From Promicromonospora citrea (GTDB lineage: Bacteria; Actinomycetota; Actinomycetes; Actinomycetales; Cellulomonadaceae): a stretch of DNA of 44,854 nucleotides. How positions within the stretch are numbered: position 1 is the first letter of the stretch; every line of letters starts with the position of its first letter. The translations under genes were made by a program, and so were the position numbers. Below the pieces are notes generated by a model. It was not told the DNA's origin and did not search any database. It saw nothing but the letters and a program-made list of their open reading frames with translations. Below are positions 40,250 to 44,854 of the stretch, in pieces. The DNA is taken from assembly GCF_013004695.1 (NCBI RefSeq), contig NZ_JABEMG010000024.1:1-44854 (forward strand), given 5' to 3'.

Positions 40250-41515
40250 ATGAACGCGTCCCTCGACCACCGTGACCTCGGTCGCGACCTACGGATCTTC
40301 GACACCAGCCCGCTGGTCGGCCCCGGTCTGCCGCTGTGGCTGCCCGCGGGCGCCGCCGTCCGGTACGAGCTCGAGCGGTACGCGCGCGAGGTCGCCCTGC
40401 GCACCGGGTGCGAACCGGTGTACTCGCCGGTGCTCGGCAAGCGCTCGCTGTTCGAGCGGTCCGGGCACTGGGCCAAGTTCGCCGACGACATGTTCCCGCC
40501 GATGAGCGCGGGCCCCGACGATCCCGACCCGCTCGTGCTGCGCCCCGCCAACTGCCCGCACCACGCGCAGATCTACGCGTCCGAGCCGCGCTCCTACCGC
40601 GACCTGCCGGTCCGGTACGCCGAGCTCGCGCCGATGTTCCGGGCCGAGCGCTCCGGCGTGCTGACCGGCCTGAGCCGGGTACGGCAGATCAACCTCGACG
40701 ACGCCCACGTGTTCTGCCGCCCCGACCAGGTCGAGGCCGAGGTGCGCACCGCGCTCGGCGCTGTCCTGGAGGTGCTCGGCACCCTCGGCATCGAGGTGGC
40801 CTACCTGCGCCTGTCGGGCCGTGACGACTCCGACCGGTGGCTCGGCGAGCCCGCGCGGTGGGCGGCGGCCCAGGAAGCCCTGCGCGCCGTCCTCGACGAC
40901 GTCGCGGGCGACCTGCCCTGGCGTGCCGAGCCCGGCGAGGCGGCGTTCTACGGGCCCAAGGTCGACGTCCAGGTGCTCGACGCGCGCGGGCACGAGGAGA
41001 CCCTCGCGACGGTGCAGCTCGACTTCAACCAGCCCGAGCGGTTCGACCTCACCTACGTCGCGGCGTCGGGGGAGCGGGAGCGGGTGGTGATGATCCACCG
41101 CGGCACCGTCGGGGCGATGGAGCGGATGGTCGCGTTCCTGCTCGAGCGGTACGCCGGACGCCTGCCGTTCTGGCTCGCGCCCGTCCAGCTGTGCCTGCTC
41201 CCCGTGGGCGACGGCGCCCCCGCCGACGCCGCCGACGCGCTGGCCGCCGACCTGCGGGCGCAGGGCGTGCGGGTGCGCGTCGAGCGCGAGGGCTCGCTCG
41301 GCAACCGGATCCGGCGGGCACGGGGGCGGCGGGACGCCCTGCTCGGCGTCCTCGGGGACCGGGAGGTCGCGGCGGGTGAGGTCGCGATCACCGACCCGGC
41401 GTCCGGCGAGCGGCACGCCGTCCCGCTCGCGGACCTTCCGCCGCTCCTGGCCGAGGCCGCCGGCTCCCGGGCGCTGCGCCCTGACCTCGCTACCTCCGCC
41501 CGCCCGGCCCCGTGA
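40250..41515 (+). CDS. Threonyl-tRNA synthetase, short form lacking TGS and editing domains
   Basis: 421 aa against about 640-680 for standard ThrRS. It starts at the class II catalytic core: DLRIFDTSPLVGPGLPLWLPAGA, motif 2 region MFRAERSGVLTGLSRVRQINLDDAHVFC, and motif 3 near GTVGAMERMVAFLLE. Zinc ligands Cys102, His153 and His283 match those that recognise threonine. An anticodon-binding domain follows from WLAPVQLCLLPVGDGAPADAADALAADLRAQGVRVRVER. The N-terminal TGS and serine-editing domains are absent, so it may not clear Ser-tRNA-Thr. A second, full ThrRS probably exists elsewhere. Roles could be back-up charging or resistance to a ThrRS inhibitor. Controlled by the Thr leader and attenuator. 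Confidence 0.88.
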   Translation: MNASLDHRDLGRDLRIFDTSPLVGPGLPLWLPAGAAVRYELERYAREVALRTGCEPVYSPVLGKRSLFERSGHWAKFADDMFPPMSAGPDDPDPLVLRPANCPHHAQIYASEPRSYRDLPVRYAELAPMFRAERSGVLTGLSRVRQINLDDAHVFCRPDQVEAEVRTALGAVLEVLGTLGIEVAYLRLSGRDDSDRWLGEPARWAAAQEALRAVLDDVAGDLPWRAEPGEAAFYGPKVDVQVLDARGHEETLATVQLDFNQPERFDLTYVAASGERERVVMIHRGTVGAMERMVAFLLERYAGRLPFWLAPVQLCLLPVGDGAPADAADALAADLRAQGVRVRVEREGSLGNRIRRARGRRDALLGVLGDREVAAGEVAITDPASGERHAVPLADLPPLLAEAAGSRALRPDLATSARPAP

Positions 41516-41520
41516 GTGGG

Positions 41521-42201
41521 TCAGCGGGTCCAGGTGCGGCGGTCGCGGGCCGCGAGGTGGACGATCTCCAGCTCGCGGTCGGTGAGCATCGGGCGCCGGG
41601 ACGCCAGCCACGGCGTCAGCTCGTCGTCCGTGAGCACCTCGACGTCCTCGCGCGGGCCCTCGACCCGCACGTGGTCGGTCCGGACGAAGACGACCAGCGC
41701 GCGCACGGTGACCGGCACCCGCGTCGCGCCGGCCAGGACCTCCTGGACCCGCCGGCCGCCGTCGCGCGCCGCGTCGGCGGTCACGTCACCGACCGGGCGG
41801 TACACGGCCTGGATCGTGTACACGCCGGCCGGCCCCAGCACCACCTGGTCGAGGTCGATCGGGCCGCCGCCCTGGCCCGCCCGCGTGGGCACGTCCGTGT
41901 GGACGGAGTGCAGCACGCGCCAGGACGGGTGCTTGGCCGTCAGGTCCCACAGCTCGTTCGCGACGCCCCGCACCCCCGCGATGCGGCGGCTCAGCGCGCG
42001 GTGGCGTGGGTCGTACCCGCCGCGCAGCCTGCCGCGCACGAGCGAGGCGAGGTGCGCACGCCGGTAGGCGCGGCGCTGGGCGAGCAGGTGCATGGCGGGC
42101 CGGTTCCGGGTCAGGTCGTCGGCGCGGGACAGGCGCCCGGCGCGCAGGTTCGGCAGCGCGTCGGAGACGGTGACGGGGACGCTCGACGTCTCAATGCCCA
42201 T
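41521..42201 (-). CDS. NERD-like domain protein
   Basis: 226 aa. A basic helical N-terminus (AQRRAYRRAHLASLVRGRLRGGY) is followed by a NERD-like fold: HPSWRVLHSVHTDVPTRAGQGGGPIDLDQVVLGPAGVYTIQAVYRPVGDV, where DLDQVVLGPAGVY parallels DIDHLLIGPGGVF of the NERD gene at 33259. The usual E/D/N-x-K is replaced by IQAVY, so it may be catalytically inactive. C-terminal WLASRRPMLTDRELEIVHLAARDRRTW resembles the tail after NERD domains. ATG 42201 lies six bases after TACGGT on the minus strand. It converges with the ThrRS-like gene (stops five bases apart). Confidence 0.7.
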   Translation of the reverse strand: MGIETSSVPVTVSDALPNLRAGRLSRADDLTRNRPAMHLLAQRRAYRRAHLASLVRGRLRGGYDPRHRALSRRIAGVRGVANELWDLTAKHPSWRVLHSVHTDVPTRAGQGGGPIDLDQVVLGPAGVYTIQAVYRPVGDVTADAARDGGRRVQEVLAGATRVPVTVRALVVFVRTDHVRVEGPREDVEVLTDDELTPWLASRRPMLTDRELEIVHLAARDRRTWTR

Positions 42202-42304
42202 GAGCGGACCGTACGTGCGGCCGCACCGGTGCGCGCGCCCAGGGGGTGAACCCGCCGCGACGCGCCCGGGCAAACGGGTTCGTATCCCCTCAGGCGGGTC
42301 CTGA

Positions 42305-42316
42305 CGGATTAATCCG
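42305..42316. promoter_or_regulatory. Perfect palindrome CGGATTAATCCG
   Basis: A 12-bp perfect inverted repeat, AT-rich in its centre, lies between the divergent NERD-like and zinc-finger genes. It is a candidate operator; the binding protein is unknown. Confidence 0.4.
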
Positions 42317-42359
42317 CCGAAGTGCTGTGACATCAGGACGGTCCGGGCGTCTGAGGTGC

Positions 42360-42761
42360 ATGAGTCCCACCGAACCGGCGCGCGACACGACGGCGTGCGA
42401 CGCGACCCGCACCGCGCTCGACGACTTCCTCCGGCACCGGCTGCCACCCGGCCGCCGTCGCCGGATGGAGGACCACGTCGTGCGCTGCGTGGCGTGCATG
42501 CGGGACTTCATCGACGTGCGGGAGTCGGTCTGGACGGCGGTCGCGTCACGCGTGCGGCCTGCCCTGCGCCTCGTCGCGGACGCCGGGGAACGCACGCCGG
42601 GCCAGGAGCACCACCAGCAGGGCGGCGCCGACCAGCACGGCCCCGGCGTACGGCACGGCGCCGCGGCCCGCGCCGTCGAGCACGAGGGCGCCGAGAGCCG
42701 CCCCGCCACCGATGCCGATGTTGGCGCTGGCGTTCACGAGCGCGCCGACGACGTCGGGTGA
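42360..42761 (+). CDS. Small zinc-finger (zf-HC2-like) protein, 3' part antisense to an MFS gene
   Basis: 133 aa as read. Residues about 17-60 (TALDDFLRHRLPPGRRRRMEDHVVRCVACMRDFIDVRESVW) carry the H-x3-C-x2-C of zf-HC2/anti-sigma zinc domains. After about residue 65 the composition becomes Gln/His/Gly-rich and overlaps the end of the antisense MFS gene by 216 bases, so the natural protein may end earlier through a frameshift, or the tail may be unstructured. ATG 42360 has a GAGGTG close by (short spacing). No sigma factor adjoins it. Confidence 0.5.
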   Translation: MSPTEPARDTTACDATRTALDDFLRHRLPPGRRRRMEDHVVRCVACMRDFIDVRESVWTAVASRVRPALRLVADAGERTPGQEHHQQGGADQHGPGVRHGAAARAVEHEGAESRPATDADVGAGVHERADDVG

Positions 42762-43766
42762 CGCGCCCCGGGTGCGGATGGCCGCCGTCTGGAACACGGC
42801 GGCGACGGCGCCGAAACCGATGCTCCAGACCGCTGCCGCGACGAGCGTGCCCACCGTCCCGGGGTACGCGACGCCGAGCGCCAGGACGCCGCCGCCCACC
42901 ACGACGAGGGTCACGACCGTGGTCTGGCGCAGCCGCGCGTCGAGCCGGGCGGCGGCGTACGCGGCGCCCAGCAGCCCGAGCCCGCCGATCACCAGCAGGG
43001 CGGGCCCGACCGCGACGGCGGCGAGCCCCGCGCCCAGCAGCAGCACCGAGACATAGGTGTAGACGGTGTAGTGGCCGAGGTAGACCAGGGCGTTCGCCGA
43101 GGTGGCGCCGGCGAGCGCGGACCGGCGCGCGCCGCGGGCGCCGTCGTCCGGCGGTGCCCCGCCGCCCGGCACCGGGGGCAGCAGCAGCGCGGTGAGCACG
43201 CCGGACAGGGCACACGCACCGGCGAGCACGACGAAGGCGGTGCGCCAGCCCACGGCGGTCCCGAGCGAGGTGGACAGCGGGACGCCGAGCACGAACCCGG
43301 CCGACGCCCCGAGGGTGACCAGCGCGAGCGCGCGCCCGGCGAGATGCGGCCGCACCAGGCGCGAGGCGTACCCGATGCTCACCGAGAAGAACACCGCGTG
43401 CGACGCCCCGCCCAGCGCCCGGGCGACCGCGACGACGGCGAACGTCGGCGCGAGCGCCACGAGGACGTTGCTCAGGGTGTACACGGTGAGCGACCCGAGG
43501 AGCACGGCCTTGCGGGGCAGGCGCCGGGTCGCGGTCGTGAGCGGCACGGCCAGCACGGCGACCATGACCGCGTAGGCCGTGACCAGCAGCCCCGCCGTCG
43601 ACTCGGCGACGGACAGGTCGGCGCTGATCACGGGGAGCAGGCCGACGGGGACGAGCTCCGTCGTGATCGCCACGAACGTCGCGAGGCCCAGGGCGAGCAG
43701 CCCGCCCGCCGCGTCCCGCACGGCGCCGGGCTGCCAGGGGGCGGGGTGGTGGCCGGGTGCGGTCAT
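42546..43766 (-). CDS. MFS transporter, sugar-efflux/arabinose-efflux (AraJ-like, DHA1)
   Basis: 406 aa, about 12 membrane helices. LGLATFVAITTELVPVGLLPVISADLSVAESTAGLLVTAYAVMVAVLAVPLTTATRRLPRKAVLL matches AraJ/PbuE-type exporters (TEL/P motif, then motif A as TTATRRLPRK). ARALGGASHAVFFSVSIGYASRLVRP and GASAGFVLGVPLSTSLGTAVGWRTAFVVLA follow. It probably exports sugars, nucleosides or drugs. ATG 43766 begins 13 bases from a strong hairpin that separates it from the GH43-like gene upstream. Its 3' end overlaps the antisense zinc-finger ORF. Confidence 0.9.
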   Translation of the reverse strand: MTAPGHHPAPWQPGAVRDAAGGLLALGLATFVAITTELVPVGLLPVISADLSVAESTAGLLVTAYAVMVAVLAVPLTTATRRLPRKAVLLGSLTVYTLSNVLVALAPTFAVVAVARALGGASHAVFFSVSIGYASRLVRPHLAGRALALVTLGASAGFVLGVPLSTSLGTAVGWRTAFVVLAGACALSGVLTALLLPPVPGGGAPPDDGARGARRSALAGATSANALVYLGHYTVYTYVSVLLLGAGLAAVAVGPALLVIGGLGLLGAAYAAARLDARLRQTTVVTLVVVGGGVLALGVAYPGTVGTLVAAAVWSIGFGAVAAVFQTAAIRTRGASPDVVGALVNASANIGIGGGAALGALVLDGAGRGAVPYAGAVLVGAALLVVLLARRAFPGVRDEAQGRPHA

Positions 43767-43778
43767 GGGCCCATCCTC

Positions 43779-43822
43779 GTGCCGGGCGCCCGGGTCGTGC
43801 GAACCACCCGGGCGCCCGGCAC
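43779..43822. terminator. Terminator hairpin after the GH43-like gene
   Basis: A perfect 17-bp stem (43779-43795 with 43806-43822) with a 10-base loop lies between the GH43-like gene's stop and the MFS start, both minus strand. It lacks a T-run but is very stable. Confidence 0.75.
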
Positions 43823-43835
43823 GCGGAGGAGCGGC

Positions 43836-44854
43836 TCAGCCGAGCTCGCGCACGAGCACCTCGTCGAACACCGCGGTCACCGCGGGCGACGCTCCGCCGC
43901 CCGCGTAGATCCCGATGCGCGGGTCGGTGTCCGCCGGCAGCGTCCACGTGGCGCCGGGCCGCCAGTTCCGGCCGTCGCGCGACGACGCCGCGCGGAACCG
44001 GTGCTCGCCCGTCGCCGGGTCGGTCGTGTGGAACAGGCGCAGGTGCATCGTGTCGGCGACCGGGCCGGACAGGTGCCCGCCCCACCAGCGGCCGTCGGCG
44101 GTGAGCTCCTTGCCGAACTCGACCTGGCGCGTCTGCCAGATCGAGACGGGCGACAGGCGCAGGAAGTCGTCGTCGCCCGCGTGCACCAGCAGGCCGGCCT
44201 GCTGGTAGTTGCGGACCGTGTCCTCGCCCAGCGGCAGGGTCACCGTCGTCTCGAGCACGTAGTCGCCCTCGGGTGCGTCGCGCAGCAGCGCGGGCGCGTC
44301 GTTGGCCTCGCCCACCAGGTCGTGGCCGGTCAGCGGCCAGGCGAGCGACCCGTCGCCGAGCGTGACGTCGGCCGGGCCGTGCAGCCACGCCCAGCCCGCG
44401 TCGAGCTCGCCGCTGAAGTCCTCCGCGAACGTGACGGCGCCGGCGCGCGGCTCGGCCACGCGCTCCGTCACCGGGTCGTGTGCCGCCACGACGGTGAGGT
44501 TGTCGAGCTGCGCCTCGGCACCCGTCGCGGCGAGGTGCACCGGCGCGCGGCGCGGCAGCCCGGCCACGGGCAGGCGTACCTCGGCGTCGGCGTCGCCGAG
44601 GCCGCTGGAGGACAGGCGGGCGACGACGGCGCCGTCGTCGGCCGTCACGGTCAGGACGTGCCACGTGGTGAGGTCGGCGCCGTCGGGCAGGGCCGCGCGC
44701 CGCACACGGTGCCCCTGGGTGACGACGAGCTCGCGCGCGTCGGCGTCGAGCCGCACGTCGACGCCGGGCCGGCCCGGTCCGCCGACGGTGGCGGTGAACG
44801 ACCCGGCGTCCTCGGGCAGCCGGACGTCGGCCTCGAGGCGCACGTCGCGCGGGG
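43836..44854 (-). CDS. GH43-like glycoside hydrolase, C-terminal part (5' end beyond window)
   Basis: At least 338 residues, with the N-terminus off the right edge. Two beta-sandwich segments are visible. The first is a concanavalin-like module (SFTATVGGPGRPGVDVRLD, LPDGADLTTWHVLTVTADDG, VHLAATGAEAQLDNLTVVA). The second, from VTFAEDFSGELDAGWAWLHGPADVTLGDGSLAWPLTGHDL through NYQQAGLLVHAGDDDFLRLSPVSIWQTRQVEFGKE to RIGIYAGGG, resembles the DUF1349/GH43 beta-xylosidase C-terminal domain. The catalytic five-bladed propeller would lie outside the window, so enzyme class is inferred. Such proteins act on xylan or arabinan outside the cell. Confidence 0.68.
   Translation of the reverse strand, partial: PRDVRLEADVRLPEDAGSFTATVGGPGRPGVDVRLDADARELVVTQGHRVRRAALPDGADLTTWHVLTVTADDGAVVARLSSSGLGDADAEVRLPVAGLPRRAPVHLAATGAEAQLDNLTVVAAHDPVTERVAEPRAGAVTFAEDFSGELDAGWAWLHGPADVTLGDGSLAWPLTGHDLVGEANDAPALLRDAPEGDYVLETTVTLPLGEDTVRNYQQAGLLVHAGDDDFLRLSPVSIWQTRQVEFGKELTADGRWWGGHLSGPVADTMHLRLFHTTDPATGEHRFRAASSRDGRNWRPGATWTLPADTDPRIGIYAGGGASPAVTAVFDEVLVRELG

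Noticed and set aside
40092-40250. T-box riboswitch upstream of the ThrRS-like gene
   Set aside because: The interval is short, with no specifier loop or conserved T-box antiterminator sequence; the Thr-codon leader peptide explains it better.

Overview
The window is very GC-rich DNA, densely packed with genes on both strands and using GTG starts freely, with actinomycete-type families throughout: UdgX, FHA, GntR/FCD, HxlR, and zinc-free ribosomal protein paralogues. The mix of LacI, ThuA and GH43-like carbohydrate genes with a short threonyl-tRNA synthetase suggests a Micrococcales actinobacterium, perhaps Cellulomonas-like. That placement is inference. No rRNA, tRNA or CRISPR array was seen, and no stretch over 300 bases lacks a gene or gene remnant.

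Layout. 1-3.95 kb: a UdgX-type uracil-DNA glycosylase running off the left edge, a BadF-type ATPase fused to an FHA domain, a DUF4037 protein and a TetR regulator. 4.0-9.6 kb: a tightly overlapping jetA-jetB-jetC operon (Wadjet/MksFEB condensin type) with no jetD nuclease beside it. 9.6-12.2 kb: a divergent SDR/HxlR pair with visible operators, a GntR regulator and a secreted protein. 12.3-15.3 kb: a divergent ThuA/LacI pair with a LacI-type operator, a perfect 50-bp palindrome directly after the lacI stop, and an orphan HsdR-N-like nuclease. 15.5-20.3 kb: ArsR-SRPBCC, a divergent MFS/LysR pair and a DHA2 exporter. 20.3-24.6 kb: an ATP-grasp ligase preceded by a 15-codon ORF, then a zinc-starvation island (Zur-like boxes, cysteine-free S14/L36/L31/L33, and a divergent CobW-like protein without a P-loop), and a GNAT.

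24.6-31.9 kb: a small membrane protein, an IS5-type transposase remnant fused to the 5' end of a possible type VII secretion substrate gene, a LysE exporter, a DUF998 protein, two divergent Nudix genes (one with a membrane helix), a PP2C-like phosphatase and a 950-residue membrane-anchored STAND-like NTPase with TPRs. 32.0-39.2 kb: two serine hydrolases, a NERD protein, a two-component system, a DedA protein and a secreted protein. 39.2-44.85 kb: a zinc metallopeptidase, a threonine leader peptide with attenuator upstream of a short threonyl-tRNA synthetase, a NERD-like protein, a small zinc-finger protein overlapping an antisense MFS gene, and the C-terminal part of a GH43-like protein running off the right edge.

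A theme through the window is leaderless expression. More than twenty start codons, including those of two short upstream ORFs, sit 6-8 nt after a TANNNT-like -10 element. Genes inside operons or with longer leaders instead have purine-rich ribosome sites. The two most system-like findings are the threonine attenuator before the short ThrRS and the JetABC module without JetD. The Nudix/PP2C/STAND group is a weaker, speculative candidate.
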